This document shows positions 44,330 through 53,446 of a DNA stretch of 64,000 nucleotides, in pieces. The stretch is from Pseudomonas sp. UMAB-08 (GTDB lineage Bacteria; Pseudomonadota; Gammaproteobacteria; Pseudomonadales; Pseudomonadaceae): contig NZ_LT607420.1 of NCBI RefSeq assembly GCF_900095225.1, positions 200,879-264,878 on the forward strand, in the 5' to 3' direction. Under the pieces are notes generated by a model. The model saw only the letters and a program-made list of their open reading frames with translations. It made no database searches and was not told the DNA's origin. Position numbers and translations under genes: made by a program. The stretch's first letter is position 1, and every line of letters starts with the position of its first letter.

Positions 44330-45115
44330 ATGGGCTTTCGTCAGGGTAACGAGCGTCAGATACCTCTACTCAGTGCTTTGCCGCGCCCGGTCTATGCGCG
44401 GGCGGAAAGCCTGGGTGCGGGTTCCTGGACGCCGCCTCATCGTCATGACTGGGTGCAGTTCTCTTATGCAATCAGCGGCGTATTAGGCGTGCACACCGCG
44501 GAGGGTAGTTTTTTCGCGCCACCGCAGTGGGGCGTGTGGATTCCCGCCGGGGTCGAGCATGACGTGGCTACGTCGATGCGGGCGGAGATGCGCAGCCTGT
44601 ATGTGCGCAAGGAGGACTGCAGTTGGGCGCCGGAGCGTTGTCGTGTGCTGGAGGTCACGCCGCTGGCCCGCGAGCTGATCAAGACGTTTTGCTTGCTGCC
44701 GCCAAGTTATCCACAGGGTGACAGCAGCGAGGCGCGGCTGGTGCAGGTGCTGCTCGATCAACTGGCCCATCTGCCGGAAGTCGGGTTCTCTCTGCCGCTG
44801 CCGCGTCATCCGCGTTTGCTTGGGCTGTGCAACGAATTGATCGAAAATCCCAGTCAGTCGATCACCCTGCAGGGATGGGCCGAGCGCCTGGGCATGTCGG
44901 AGAAAACCGTGATGCGTTTGTTTCAGCGCGAAACTGGCTTGAGTTTTCGTGGCTGGCGTCAGCGCGCGCGGTTGTTATCCTCGCTCAGCGCACTGGAAGA
45001 GGGCGAAAGCGTGACTAACACGGCCCTGTCCTGTGGGTACGATTCGACCTCGGCGTTCATCGCCGCGTTTAAAAGCCTGTTTGGCTTCACCCCGGGTGAA
45101 CTGTTCAAGCCCTGA
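44330..45115 (+). CDS. AraC family regulator with cupin sensor
   Basis: It has 261 residues. The N-terminal cupin-like part contains the HRHDWVQFSYAISGVLGV motif and WGVWIPAGVEHDV. The C-terminal double helix-turn-helix is complete: ITLQGWAERLGMSEKTVMRL, FQRETGLSFRGWRQRARLLS and the second helix pair VTNTALSCGYDSTSAFIAAF with KSLFGFTPGELF. It is transcribed away from the SBF-like transporter, with a 150-bp shared spacer. The NimR-like layout suggests control of an exporter. Confidence 0.9.
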   Translation: MGFRQGNERQIPLLSALPRPVYARAESLGAGSWTPPHRHDWVQFSYAISGVLGVHTAEGSFFAPPQWGVWIPAGVEHDVATSMRAEMRSLYVRKEDCSWAPERCRVLEVTPLARELIKTFCLLPPSYPQGDSSEARLVQVLLDQLAHLPEVGFSLPLPRHPRLLGLCNELIENPSQSITLQGWAERLGMSEKTVMRLFQRETGLSFRGWRQRARLLSSLSALEEGESVTNTALSCGYDSTSAFIAAFKSLFGFTPGELFKP

Positions 45116-45381
45116 TGCCTGCGGTCCGGTGTTTTTTGCAGGTCCGTCCTAGGGAATTTATGTTATCTGTAACGCCAATGGATAAAACTGCTTACAGCTT
45201 GCGTGGTCCCATCTGACTGGGCTCGGTTATGCTCTGCCCGGCATGGAAGCTGCTAAATAATTGAAGCCTTTCGTAAATCTCTGAAGGTCAAAGGTCGGCA
45301 TCTACTACTCGCTGTGAGAGGATTGCCGTATAACGAGCAACAATCGCGTGTTTGGCAACGAAGGACCCACAATAAAAGCTG

Positions 45382-46275
45382 ATGAAGACTCCAAAACGCA
45401 TTGAACCCCTGATCGAGGACGGTCTGGTCGACGAGGTGCTGCGCCCACTCATGAGTGGTAAAGAGGCAGCTGTTTATGTGGTGCGCTGTGGCAACGAGCT
45501 GCGGTGCGCCAAGGTTTACAAGGAGGCGAATAAACGAAGTTTCCGGCAGGCCGCGGAGTATCAGGAGGGTCGCAAGGTTCGCAACAGCCGGCAGGCCCGA
45601 GCGATGGCCAAGGGCTCGAAGTTCGGTCGTAAAGAGACTGAAGATGCCTGGCAGAATGCTGAAGTAGCCGCGCTGTTTCGTTTGGCCAGCGCGGGTGTGC
45701 GAGTGCCCAAGCCGTACGACTTCCTTGAAGGCGTGCTGTTGATGGAACTGATCGCCGACGAGTTTGGCGACGCGGCCCCTCGCTTGAACGATGTGGTGAT
45801 GGAACCGGATCAGGCGCGGGAGTATCACGAGTTCCTGATCAGGCAGATCGTGCTGATGCTGTGTACCGGTCTGGTGCACGGTGACTTGTCCGAGTTCAAC
45901 GTGCTGTTGACCCCGGGCGGGCCGGTGATTATCGATTTGCCGCAGGCTGTCGATGCCGCTGGCAACAACCATGCGTTCAGCATGCTGGAGCGCGACGTCG
46001 GTAACATGGCTTCTTATTTCGGACGCTTTGCCCCGGAATTGAAGACGACCCGGTACGCGAAAGAAATGTGGGCGCTTTATGAAGCTGGCATCTTGCACCC
46101 GGGCAGTCCGCTGACCGGTGAGTTCGATGAGCCTGAAGACCTGGCCGATGTCGGTGGGGTTCTGCGGGAAATCGAAGCGGCCCGTCTGGACGAGGACCAC
46201 CGTCAGGCTGTCCGCGCGGCAGATGACGCGCCACCGAGCAAAACCGAAGAGCCGCCTCCACCCTGGATGCAGTGA
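45382..46275 (+). CDS. RIO1-like serine kinase
   Basis: A 297-residue atypical kinase of the RIO family, found in many proteobacteria. ATP-binding and catalytic residues are visible: SGKEAAVYVVRCGNELRCAK, HGDLSEFNVLL (catalytic Asp and Asn), and IIDLPQAVD for the metal-binding Asp, where eukaryotic RIO1 has DFPQ. The charged, Pro-rich C-terminus (about 265-297) is probably unstructured. Targets in bacteria are unknown. The 266-bp spacer upstream holds no gene I can support. An intrinsic terminator follows. Confidence 0.9.
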   Translation: MKTPKRIEPLIEDGLVDEVLRPLMSGKEAAVYVVRCGNELRCAKVYKEANKRSFRQAAEYQEGRKVRNSRQARAMAKGSKFGRKETEDAWQNAEVAALFRLASAGVRVPKPYDFLEGVLLMELIADEFGDAAPRLNDVVMEPDQAREYHEFLIRQIVLMLCTGLVHGDLSEFNVLLTPGGPVIIDLPQAVDAAGNNHAFSMLERDVGNMASYFGRFAPELKTTRYAKEMWALYEAGILHPGSPLTGEFDEPEDLADVGGVLREIEAARLDEDHRQAVRAADDAPPSKTEEPPPPWMQ

Positions 46276-46285
46276 TCCGCTAAAT

Positions 46286-46313
46286 AAAAAATCCGGCTCA
46301 GGCCGGATTTTTT
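46286..46313. terminator. Bidirectional terminator between the RIO kinase and cueR
   Basis: The stem ATCCGGC / GCCGGAT with a TCAG loop is flanked by six A on the left and a run of T on the right. It serves both convergent transcripts. Confidence 0.93.
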
Positions 46314-46343
46314 ATTGGGTAGTCGGAATGCCTGCGGCCAGGA

Positions 46344-46745
46344 TCAGTCGCAGCACCCACCAGACGCCAGGTCCTTGAGAATCGGACAGTCCGGGCGATG
46401 GTCGCCCTGGCAGTGCTCGACCAGCTCTTGCAAGGTATCGCGCAGGCTGGCCAGTTCGCTGATCTTCTGATCCAGCGCCGTGATGTGTTCACGGGCCAGG
46501 GCTTTGACATCGCTACTGGCACGCTGGCGGTCTTGCCACAGAGTCAGCAGTTTGGCCACTTCTTCCAGTGAGAAACCCAGGTCCCGCGAACGCTTGATGA
46601 AGGCCAGCGTGTGCAGATCTTCCGGCCCGTACAGTCGATAACCGCTGTCACTGCGGTGCGCGGCCTTGAGCAGGCCAATGGATTCGTAATAACGAATCAT
46701 CTTGGCGCTCAGACCACTGTTTTTGGCGGCTTGACCAATATTCAT
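46344..46745 (-). CDS. cueR: CueR, copper-responsive MerR regulator
   Basis: Cytoplasmic Cu(I) sensor that activates copA and copZ. It has 133 residues from the second of two adjacent ATG codons; GAGGAG is five bases before it and overlaps the copA stop. The MerR helix-turn-helix is MNIGQAAKNSGLSAKMIRYY followed by ESIGLLKAAHRSDSGYRLY. A dimer helix (about 80-112) comes next, then the metal loop HCQGDHRPDC, two Cys separated by seven residues as expected for Cu/Ag sensors. It is downstream of and co-directional with copA. Confidence 0.93.
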   Translation of the reverse strand: MNIGQAAKNSGLSAKMIRYYESIGLLKAAHRSDSGYRLYGPEDLHTLAFIKRSRDLGFSLEEVAKLLTLWQDRQRASSDVKALAREHITALDQKISELASLRDTLQELVEHCQGDHRPDCPILKDLASGGCCD

Positions 46746-46754
46746 CATGGCTCC

Positions 46755-48944
46755 TCAATCGATATCCTTCGGCTTCCAGGTTTTCAGCAGCAGCGCATTG
46801 CTCACCACACTGACACTCGACAGCGCCATCGCAGCGCCCGCCAACACTGGGTTGAGGAAGCCGAATGCGGCCAGGGGAATGCCGATCAGGTTGTAGACGA
46901 AGGCCCAGAACAGGTTCTGGCGAATCTTCGCATAGGTTTTGCGGCTGATCTCCAGCGCCGCCGGGATCAAGCGGGGGTCGCCGCGCATCAGGGTAATCCC
47001 GGCCGCATGCATGGCCACATCGGTTCCGCCGCCCATGGCGATACCGATGTCTGCCGCCGCCAATGCCGGCGCGTCGTTGATGCCGTCACCAACCATCGCC
47101 ACCACCCCGGTTTTTTTCAGCTCGACAATGGTCGCCGCTTTGTCGGCGGGCAGGACTTCTGCGTGCACATCGCTGATACCCAATGCCTCGGCCACCACAC
47201 GGGCGCTGCCGCGATTGTCGCCGGTGAGCAAGTGGCTGCTGATATGACGTGCAGTGAGTTGTTGGACCGCTTCCAGAGCACCGGGCTTGAGCGTGTCTCC
47301 GAAGGCCAGCAGCCCCAGCACCGAGGGCTGCGCGCCGCGCTCAATCAGCCAGGACAACGTGCGACCTTCTGCCTCCCATGCTTGCGCGGATTGCGCCAGG
47401 GTTCCCATGGTCAGGCCGCTTTCTTCCAGCAGACGGCGATTGCCCAGCGCCAGATCCCGACCTTGCACGGTCCCGGCAATGCCTCGCCCCGGCAGCGCCT
47501 GGCTGGCGGCGACCGCTTCGATGTTCAACTCGCGGGCCGTGCAGGCATCCAGTACGGCCTTGGCCAAGGGGTGCTCGCTGCCTTGTTGCAACGCGCCGGC
47601 CAATTGCAGCAGGACGTCTTCGTTGCCATCGACAGCGCTCAAGTGGGCGATGCGTGGTGTGCCGGAGGTCAGCGTGCCGGTCTTGTCGAAGACTATGGCC
47701 GTGACTTCATGGGCACGTTCCAGTGCTTCCGCGTCCTTGATCAAAATGCCGTAACGGGCCGCCACGCCAGTGCCTGCCATGATCGCCGTTGGCGTCGCCA
47801 GCCCCAGCGCGCAAGGGCAGGCAATCACCAGCACCGCCACGGCATTGATCAGGGCCGTTTCCAGCGGCGCGCCGGCCAGCAGCCATCCCGCCAGGGTGAA
47901 GACGGCGATCACCAGCACTGTCGGGACGAACACCTGACTGACTTTATCCACAAGCTTCTGAATAGGGGCTTTGCCCGCCTGAGCATCCTCGACCAGACGA
48001 ATGATCCGCGCCAACACGGTTTCCGCGCCCAACGCCCGGGTCTTGACCAGCAAGCGGCCTTCGCCATTGATTGCGCCACCGGTCACCTTGTCACCGGGCT
48101 GCTTGGGCACGGGCAGGCTCTCACCACTGATCAAGGCTTCGTCGGCGTGACTCTGGCCATCAATCACTTCGCCATCCACCGGGAAGCGCTCGCCGGGCTT
48201 GACCACCACCAGATCGTTGAGGCGCAAAGCGCTGATGGCCACGTCCCGTTCTTGTCCGTCGATCAGTTGAATAGCACGTTCGGGGCGCAGGGCCTCAAGC
48301 GCGCGAATGGCGCTGGCGGTCTGGCGTTTGGCGCGGCTTTCCAGGTATTTGCCCAGCAGTACCAGCGCGATAACCACCGCCGAGGCTTCGAAATACAGAT
48401 GCGGCATGCTGCCCGGCGCGGTGTTCGCCCATTGATAAAGGCTCAGGCCATAGCCCGCACTGGTGCCCAGCGCGACCAGCAAATCCATGTTGCCGGCACC
48501 GGCCCTGACAGCTTTCCAGGCCGCGATGTAAAACCGTGCACCGAGAATGAATTGCACGGGCGTTGCCAGGGCAAACTGCACCCAGGCCGGTAGCATCCAG
48601 TGCACACCGAATGGCGCCAGCAGCATGGGCAGAACCAGCGGCAGCGCGAGGGCAATCGCCAGCAGCAATGCCCAGCGCTCCCGGGTCAGTCGTTGTTGTT
48701 GGTTGTCGGCGTTGGCGCGAGTGTCTTCCAGCAGGCTTGCGCCATAACCAGCCCGGGTGACGGCCGCAATCAGCACGGCTGGGTCGATTGGCCCTGACGA
48801 TTCGACGTGCGCACGTTCGCTGGCGAGATTGACGCTGACGGTTTTGACGCCGGCAACTTTGCTTAATGCGCGCTCGACCCGTCCGGCACAACTGGCGCAG
48901 GTCATTCCGGTTATGGGCAATTCGAGCGTGTTGGACATAGGCAT
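46755..48944 (-). CDS. copA: Copper-exporting P1B-type ATPase
   Basis: Pumps Cu(I) from cytoplasm to periplasm. It has 729 residues with a single N-terminal metal-binding domain (GMTCASC), where many CopA have two. Membrane and catalytic motifs are complete: the transport motif ACPCALG, phosphorylation site [16 protein letters not shown], and hinge [10 protein letters not shown]. It reads into cueR 9 bp later. A CueR operator lies 36-59 bp upstream of the start. The ATG at 48944 has AGGGAAG six bases before it. Confidence 0.95.
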   Translation of the reverse strand: MPMSNTLELPITGMTCASCAGRVERALSKVAGVKTVSVNLASERAHVESSGPIDPAVLIAAVTRAGYGASLLEDTRANADNQQQRLTRERWALLLAIALALPLVLPMLLAPFGVHWMLPAWVQFALATPVQFILGARFYIAAWKAVRAGAGNMDLLVALGTSAGYGLSLYQWANTAPGSMPHLYFEASAVVIALVLLGKYLESRAKRQTASAIRALEALRPERAIQLIDGQERDVAISALRLNDLVVVKPGERFPVDGEVIDGQSHADEALISGESLPVPKQPGDKVTGGAINGEGRLLVKTRALGAETVLARIIRLVEDAQAGKAPIQKLVDKVSQVFVPTVLVIAVFTLAGWLLAGAPLETALINAVAVLVIACPCALGLATPTAIMAGTGVAARYGILIKDAEALERAHEVTAIVFDKTGTLTSGTPRIAHLSAVDGNEDVLLQLAGALQQGSEHPLAKAVLDACTARELNIEAVAASQALPGRGIAGTVQGRDLALGNRRLLEESGLTMGTLAQSAQAWEAEGRTLSWLIERGAQPSVLGLLAFGDTLKPGALEAVQQLTARHISSHLLTGDNRGSARVVAEALGISDVHAEVLPADKAATIVELKKTGVVAMVGDGINDAPALAAADIGIAMGGGTDVAMHAAGITLMRGDPRLIPAALEISRKTYAKIRQNLFWAFVYNLIGIPLAAFGFLNPVLAGAAMALSSVSVVSNALLLKTWKPKDID

Positions 48945-48979
48945 GGGTAACTTCCCTGAAGGCTATGCCTCAAGGATTA

Positions 48980-49003
48980 ACCTTGCCACACGGGTAAGGT
49001 CAA
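48980..49003 (-). promoter_or_regulatory. CueR-type promoter of copA
   Basis: The dyad ACCTTGCC-N5-GGTAAGGT (48980-49000) lies between a -35 TTGACC (49003-48998, minus strand) and a -10 near 48979-48973. The overlong spacer of 18-19 bp is the hallmark of MerR-family activated promoters. It closely matches the copZ site at 49484-49504. Confidence 0.85.
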
Positions 49004-49010
49004 GCCCCTT

Positions 49011-49394
49011 TCAATATTCCAGGGCCGCCCGCTTCAGGTATAGGCCATTGGGGCCCATGGCGATCCGGTATTTGCTGACTTCGCCGGCCTTTATTTCAAT
49101 GACCATGCTCGGAGGGACATCCATACCCGGCGCGCACCCTGAGACCTGACCGGGCAGGAGACGCAGGCGAATAGAGGTTTTACCCGGCGCGAGGTTGAAG
49201 GACGTTGACGTTTCCTGAAACAAACGCCCGACCAATTGATCCTGAAGATACAGACCGATTTCGCATGAGGTGTTCACCTCCAGCCGCTCCCGGGAAATGA
49301 TCAGGACGCCGTAGTCTTGCGAGTCGGCGTTGGCGAAGGGTACTGTCGCCCATAGGCCGAGGATGCTCATTAGGCTCAATACTGACCAGCGCAT
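49011..49394 (-). CDS. Exported protein of unknown function in the copper locus
   Basis: It has 127 residues from MRWSVLSLMSILGLWATVPF, a signal peptide ending near FANADS. The longer upstream frame has no protein character. The mature part is about 100 residues, mostly beta, with two Cys (CEIGLYLQDQLVGRLFQETS; QVSGCAPGMDVP) that may form a disulfide, and LAPGKTSIRLRLLPGQVSG. No His/Met-rich copper motif is seen. It sits between the copA and copZ promoters, reading toward copA, and its stop is 8 bp from the copA -35. Confidence 0.75.
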   Translation of the reverse strand: MRWSVLSLMSILGLWATVPFANADSQDYGVLIISRERLEVNTSCEIGLYLQDQLVGRLFQETSTSFNLAPGKTSIRLRLLPGQVSGCAPGMDVPPSMVIEIKAGEVSKYRIAMGPNGLYLKRAALEY

Positions 49395-49480
49395 CGCTGA
49401 TACTCCTGCTTTTAATACGGTTATGACGCAGCTTGGCCGAGCCGCGAGACGAATACCAGCCCGGCAGAAAAAACAGGGCC

Positions 49481-49504
49481 TTGACCTTGCCATGATGGAA
49501 AGGT
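49481..49504 (+). promoter_or_regulatory. CueR-type promoter of copZ
   Basis: A -35 TTGACC (49481-49486) overlaps the dyad ACCTTGCC-N5-GGAAAGGT (49484-49504), with the -10 about 19 bases from the -35 (around 49505-49511). It has the same layout and nearly the same sequence as the copA site. It drives copZ, whose start is at 49540. Confidence 0.87.
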
Positions 49505-49539
49505 TGAACATGCCTGCAACCTTACCGAGGAGCAACAAC

Positions 49540-49737
49540 ATGCAACGATTCAATGTTCAGGGTATGACCTGTGGCCACTGTGTCCGGGCAATCACCCAAG
49601 CGCTGCAGAGCAGCGACCCGGCGGCTGATGTTCAGGTCGATTTGGCCAGCGGCGAAGTGCGCGTTGAAAGCTCACTCACGGCCGAGGCCATTATCAGTCT
49701 GATCAGTGCTGAAGGGTATGCGGTGCAGGTGATTTAA
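49540..49737 (+). CDS. copZ: CopZ-type copper chaperone
   Basis: It has 65 residues, a single ferredoxin-like HMA domain with the Cu(I) site GMTCGHC (Cys11 and Cys14) and SAEGYAVQVI at the end. It carries Cu(I) in the cytoplasm to CopA and CueR. The start was chosen at the conserved MQRFNVQGMTC, with CGAGGAG upstream. The open frame reaches further back but would cross the CueR promoter. Confidence 0.93.
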   Translation: MQRFNVQGMTCGHCVRAITQALQSSDPAADVQVDLASGEVRVESSLTAEAIISLISAEGYAVQVI

Positions 49738-49744
49738 ACGTTGC

Positions 49745-49768
49745 GCCGGGTGAAGGTGTCCCGGCTTT
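49745..49768 (+). terminator. Probable terminator after copZ
   Basis: The stem GCCGGG / CCCGGC with a 9-base loop is followed by only TTT, 8 bp after the copZ stop. It is weak but well placed. Confidence 0.5.
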
Positions 49769-49879
49769 GCGTCGGCCCGATCAACTGAAAAATCTTGAAG
49801 TAATTTCCCCATCAAGACGCGCTAAGGATTCAGGACGGTTAGACTAGCTAATTGCGCTGGACACAGTTTTGGATGCCTG

Positions 49880-51085
49880 ATGAACCTGAGAATAATCCTG
49901 ATTCTTGGCGCTTTGAGCGCTTTTGGGCCGCTGGCCATTGATTTTTATCTGCCTGGTTTTCCGGCGATTGCCTTGGCGTTTGGCACCGACGAAAAACATG
50001 TACAACTGACCTTGGCGTCTTACTTTCTGGGCTTGTCCATCGGCCAATTGGCCTATGGTCCGGTCGCGGATCGCTTTGGTCGGCGCGTCCCGTTGTTGGT
50101 GGGTGTCGGACTGTTTACCCTGGCATCACTGGCGTGCGCTTTTGCGCCCACCCTCGAGTGGCTGATTGCTGCGCGCTTCGTTCAGGCGTTGGGCGGATGC
50201 GCCGGGATGGTGTTGTCGCGGGCCATCGTCAGCGATAAGTGCGACGCCGTGCAGTCGGCGAAAGTCTTCTCGCAATTGATGTTGGTCATGGGCCTCGCGC
50301 CGATTCTCGCACCCATGCTGGGTGGTCTTTTGGTCAACCTGTATGGCTGGCAGTCGATCTTTCTGGTGCTGACGGCATTCAGTGCCGTGTGCTCGCTGGC
50401 GGTTGCGCTGGGCTTGCCGGAAAGCATGCCTGCGGCCCATCCACGCCATCCATTGGCCGGCGCGTTGGGGCAATATCGACGGTTGTTGGCTGATCGGATA
50501 TTTCTCGGTCACGCCTTGACCGGTGGCATCGCGATTGCGGGTATGTTCGCCTACATCGCGGGCTCGCCATTCGTATTCATCAAGTTGTATGGCGTGCCGC
50601 CCGAGCACTATGGCTGGCTGTTTGGTGCGAACGCAGCGGGTTTCATTCTGGTGGCGCAGGTCAATGCGCGCATCTTGGGCAGGCTTGGGCCGGCGCTTTT
50701 GTTGTCGCGCGCGGTCTGGGTTTACCTGGCGGCAGCACTGGTCTTGCTCGGCATTGCCGGGCTGCACACTCAGGCGCTTTGGCCGTTATTGATCCCGTTG
50801 TTCATCTGCATTGCCAGCCTGGGTTGCATCATCCCCAATGCTTCGGCCTGTGCCATGAACGGCCAGTGGGCGAGGGCAGGGAGTGCGTCGGCGTTACTCG
50901 GGTGCCTGCAATTCAGTGTCGCCGCAGGGGCATCTGCCTTGGTGGGGGTGCTGCACGATGGCAGCGCAGTCCCCATGGCAATGGTGATCAGTTTGTGCGG
51001 GATTTTCGCGGTAAGTGCTGCAGTATTGACCCGCCGTTTGCAGCGCACGCGCGATGCGAGTGTGGCTCAAACGGCCCAGGTCTGA
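49880..51085 (+). CDS. Bcr/CflA family drug efflux transporter
   Basis: It has 401 residues and twelve transmembrane helices of the major facilitator superfamily. The Bcr/CflA subgroup signature is clear at the start: LGALSAFGPLAIDFYLPGFP, then the loop 2-3 motif GPVADRFGRRVPLL and ARFVQALGGCAGMVLSRAIV. It exports small molecules or drugs with proton exchange; the substrate is unknown. It is monocistronic, 142 bp after copZ. Confidence 0.92.
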   Translation: MNLRIILILGALSAFGPLAIDFYLPGFPAIALAFGTDEKHVQLTLASYFLGLSIGQLAYGPVADRFGRRVPLLVGVGLFTLASLACAFAPTLEWLIAARFVQALGGCAGMVLSRAIVSDKCDAVQSAKVFSQLMLVMGLAPILAPMLGGLLVNLYGWQSIFLVLTAFSAVCSLAVALGLPESMPAAHPRHPLAGALGQYRRLLADRIFLGHALTGGIAIAGMFAYIAGSPFVFIKLYGVPPEHYGWLFGANAAGFILVAQVNARILGRLGPALLLSRAVWVYLAAALVLLGIAGLHTQALWPLLIPLFICIASLGCIIPNASACAMNGQWARAGSASALLGCLQFSVAAGASALVGVLHDGSAVPMAMVISLCGIFAVSAAVLTRRLQRTRDASVAQTAQV

Positions 51086-51114
51086 GGCTGCCCGAGTTGC
51101 AGGCCAGCCCTGGC

Positions 51115-51294
51115 TCAGCCGGTGGCTTGCTGGCGACTTTCGGGTAATTTGTGCGGAGCCCGCAGGCGGGATTCAAGCGTGTTGACGAAGGCGCGTGCTT
51201 CGGCTTCAGAGCGAAAACTCACGACGTGCTGATCCATGCGGACCTGCCACGGACCCCCTTGGGATTTTGCTGATTCACGTACCAGGACTTTCAT
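51115..51294 (-). CDS. Small protein of 59 residues, unknown function
   Basis: It reads MKVLVRESAKSQGGPWQVRM, then DQHVVSFRSEAEARAFVNTL and ESRLRAPHKLPESRQQATG. A strong AGGAGG lies nine bases before the ATG. The beta-beta-alpha look (a strand pair, then SEAEARAFVNTLES as helix) resembles short DUF2188- or SPOR-like folds, but I do not recognise a family. It is convergent with the Bcr transporter. Confidence 0.7.
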   Translation of the reverse strand: MKVLVRESAKSQGGPWQVRMDQHVVSFRSEAEARAFVNTLESRLRAPHKLPESRQQATG

Positions 51295-51390
51295 TGCTGA
51301 CTTCCTCCTGTTGGTAAGGCTGCAATTGTAGACCTGGATCAGGCGAAGATAATGATCCAGGTCAAACCTCAGACTGACGGTCTTAAGTGA

Positions 51391-52404
51391 TCAAAAACCT
51401 TCGAGAACGATCTTGCCTTTGGCCTTGCCGCTTTCCAGAAACGCATGCGCGCGACGCAGGTTGGCGGCGTTGATGGTGCCGAAATGCTCACCAAAAGTAG
51501 TTTTCAAGGTGCCAGCATCGATCAGCTCCGCGACGCGGTTGAGCAGTTTGTGTTGCTCGATCATGTCGGCGGTTTCGAACAGCGACCGGGTGTACATGAA
51601 CTCCCAATGCAGTGACAGACTCTTGCGTTTCAGCTTGCTGACGTCAAGGGACTTGGGGTCGTCGATCAAGGCCAGCCGACCTTGCGGTGCCAGGGCTTCG
51701 ACCAGCTGATCCAGATGCTGATCGGTCTGTGTCAGGCTGGCCACGTGAGTCACCTGTGGCAGACCCGCGCGGGTCAGTTCTTCGTTCAATGGCTTGCTGT
51801 GATCCAGCACATGATGCGCGCCCAGCTGGCGAACCCAGGCCTCGGTTTCAGGTCGTGAGGCGGTGCCGATAACGTTCAACCCCGTGAGCTGTCGGGCCAA
51901 CTGAGTGAGCATCGACCCCACGCCACCGGCAGCACCGACGATCATCAGGCACTGTCCGGTGTCAGTGGCGTCTTCAGCAATTTGCAGGCGTTCGAAGAGC
52001 AACTCCCACGCAGTAATCGCCGTCAGCGGCAAGGCTGCGGCATGGGCGAAACTCAAGGATTTTGGCATGTGCCCGACGATTCGCTCATCGACCACGTGCC
52101 GCTCGCTGTTGGCGCCAGCGCGGGCGATGGAGCCTGCATAGAACACCTTGTCGCCCGGCTGAAACAACGTCACTTCGCTGCCGACCGCTTTGACGATACC
52201 GGCCACATCCCAACCCAGGACCTTGGCATCGCCGCCTTCGGGTTGGACGTTCTGGCGAACCTTGGTATCGACCGGGTTGACGGAGATGGCTTTGACTTCC
52301 ACCAGCAAGTCCCGGGGGCCGGCAACCGGCTCGGCCAGCTCGATGTCCTGCAATGACAGGGGGTCACTGGTCGGCAGGGACTGGTAATACGCGATGGCTT
52401 TCAT
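51391..52404 (-). CDS. Zinc-type alcohol dehydrogenase-like quinone oxidoreductase
   Basis: It has 337 residues of the medium-chain dehydrogenase superfamily, NADPH:quinone reductase (ZADH2/QOR-like) branch. The GroES-like N-terminus has NPVDTKVRQNVQPEGG and VLGWDVAGIVKAVGSEVTLF, and the nucleotide-binding motif is IVGAAGGVGSMLTQLARQL. No catalytic or structural zinc cysteines are present. It is divergent from a LysR gene that probably controls it. Confidence 0.88.
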   Translation of the reverse strand: MKAIAYYQSLPTSDPLSLQDIELAEPVAGPRDLLVEVKAISVNPVDTKVRQNVQPEGGDAKVLGWDVAGIVKAVGSEVTLFQPGDKVFYAGSIARAGANSERHVVDERIVGHMPKSLSFAHAAALPLTAITAWELLFERLQIAEDATDTGQCLMIVGAAGGVGSMLTQLARQLTGLNVIGTASRPETEAWVRQLGAHHVLDHSKPLNEELTRAGLPQVTHVASLTQTDQHLDQLVEALAPQGRLALIDDPKSLDVSKLKRKSLSLHWEFMYTRSLFETADMIEQHKLLNRVAELIDAGTLKTTFGEHFGTINAANLRRAHAFLESGKAKGKIVLEGF

Positions 52405-52458
52405 GGGGCGCTCCTGAGAAATAAGCCTGAATAAATGGCATGGAGGGATGATTGGCTA

Positions 52459-52475
52459 TTTCTCTTAAAGATAAA
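52459..52475. promoter_or_regulatory. Possible LysR-type operator
   Basis: TTTCTCTT-A-AAGATAAA is an almost perfect inverted repeat (one mismatch) in the 124-bp spacer between the divergent quinone reductase and LysR genes. It has the T-N11-A shape of LysR sites. Binding is inferred. Confidence 0.4.
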
Positions 52476-52528
52476 ACCCGCTAAAACTGCAGGCTCTTTC
52501 AATTTATTTTTGATAATGCGAGCAAGTG

Positions 52529-53446
52529 ATGCTGCGTTTTGATGACCTGCAACTGTTTGTCCGGGCCACCGATCTGGGCAGCCTGTCCGCTGCTGCGCGG
52601 GTCATGGACATGTCGGCGGCGGTCGCCAGCGCCGCGCTCAAACGTATCGAGCAGCAACTGGGCGCGCGCCTGCTGGCACGTTCGACTCGTAGCTTGCGTC
52701 TGACGGCCGAGGGTGAGGGTTTCCTCGAATACGCCCGCGCGGCTCTGAGCAGTCTGGAAGAGGGGCAGCGTTTTCTGGCCAGGAGTCAGGATCAAGTCAG
52801 TGGCGTCCTGCAGCTGTCGGCGCCCTCGGATTTTGGCCGTAACGTGTTATTGCCCTGGCTCGACGAATTCCAGCGCCAACATCCGTTGCTCACGGTTCGC
52901 CTGCTGCTGGGCGACAGGATTGCCGATCTATTTCGTCAGCCAGTAGACATCGCTCTGCGTTATGGAGAACCGGAAGATTCGAGCCTGATCGCGTTGCCCA
53001 TCGTCCCGGATAACCGTCGAGTGCTTTGCGCCGCCCCGTCGTATCTGGCCCGTCATGGTGAACCGCAACATGTGGAACAGCTGGCACAGCACAATTGCCT
53101 GCTGTTCATGCTAGGCAATCGGGTGCATGACCATTGGCGTTTCCATGACGGCAAACGTGAAATGAGTTTGACCGTGCACGGGGATCGTTTTAGCGACGAT
53201 GCCGACGTCGTGCGCCTGTGGGCGTTGGCTGGTGTTGGCGTTGCCTATAAATCCTGGCTGGATGTTGCTGCCGATGTGCATGCCGGACGCCTGAAGCTAT
53301 TGATGCCGGAGCTGCAAGGGGAACTGGCCCCGCTCAATGTGCTCTGTGCACACCGGGCGCAACTGAGTAAACCGGTCAATTTATTGTGCGAGATGCTCAG
53401 GTCGCGCTGTTCTGAATTGGCGCAAGGACATCCTGACAGCAAGTGA
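52529..53446 (+). CDS. LysR family transcriptional regulator
   Basis: It has 305 residues from the ATG at 52529; a GTG just before it is also in frame. The winged helix-turn-helix is LQLFVRATDLGSLSAAARVM with MSAAVASAALKRIEQQLGAR and LLARSTRSLRLTAEGE. The effector-binding domain follows (LSAPSDFGRNVLLPWLDEFQ, LLGDRIADLFRQPVDIALRY). Its neighbour is the divergent quinone reductase, its likely target. Confidence 0.92.
   Translation: MLRFDDLQLFVRATDLGSLSAAARVMDMSAAVASAALKRIEQQLGARLLARSTRSLRLTAEGEGFLEYARAALSSLEEGQRFLARSQDQVSGVLQLSAPSDFGRNVLLPWLDEFQRQHPLLTVRLLLGDRIADLFRQPVDIALRYGEPEDSSLIALPIVPDNRRVLCAAPSYLARHGEPQHVEQLAQHNCLLFMLGNRVHDHWRFHDGKREMSLTVHGDRFSDDADVVRLWALAGVGVAYKSWLDVAADVHAGRLKLLMPELQGELAPLNVLCAHRAQLSKPVNLLCEMLRSRCSELAQGHPDSK

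Noticed and set aside
46611..48593. Plus-strand open frame of 660 codons
   Set aside because: Antisense shadow of copA and cueR. The opposite strand carries complete ATPase motifs, while this frame has none.
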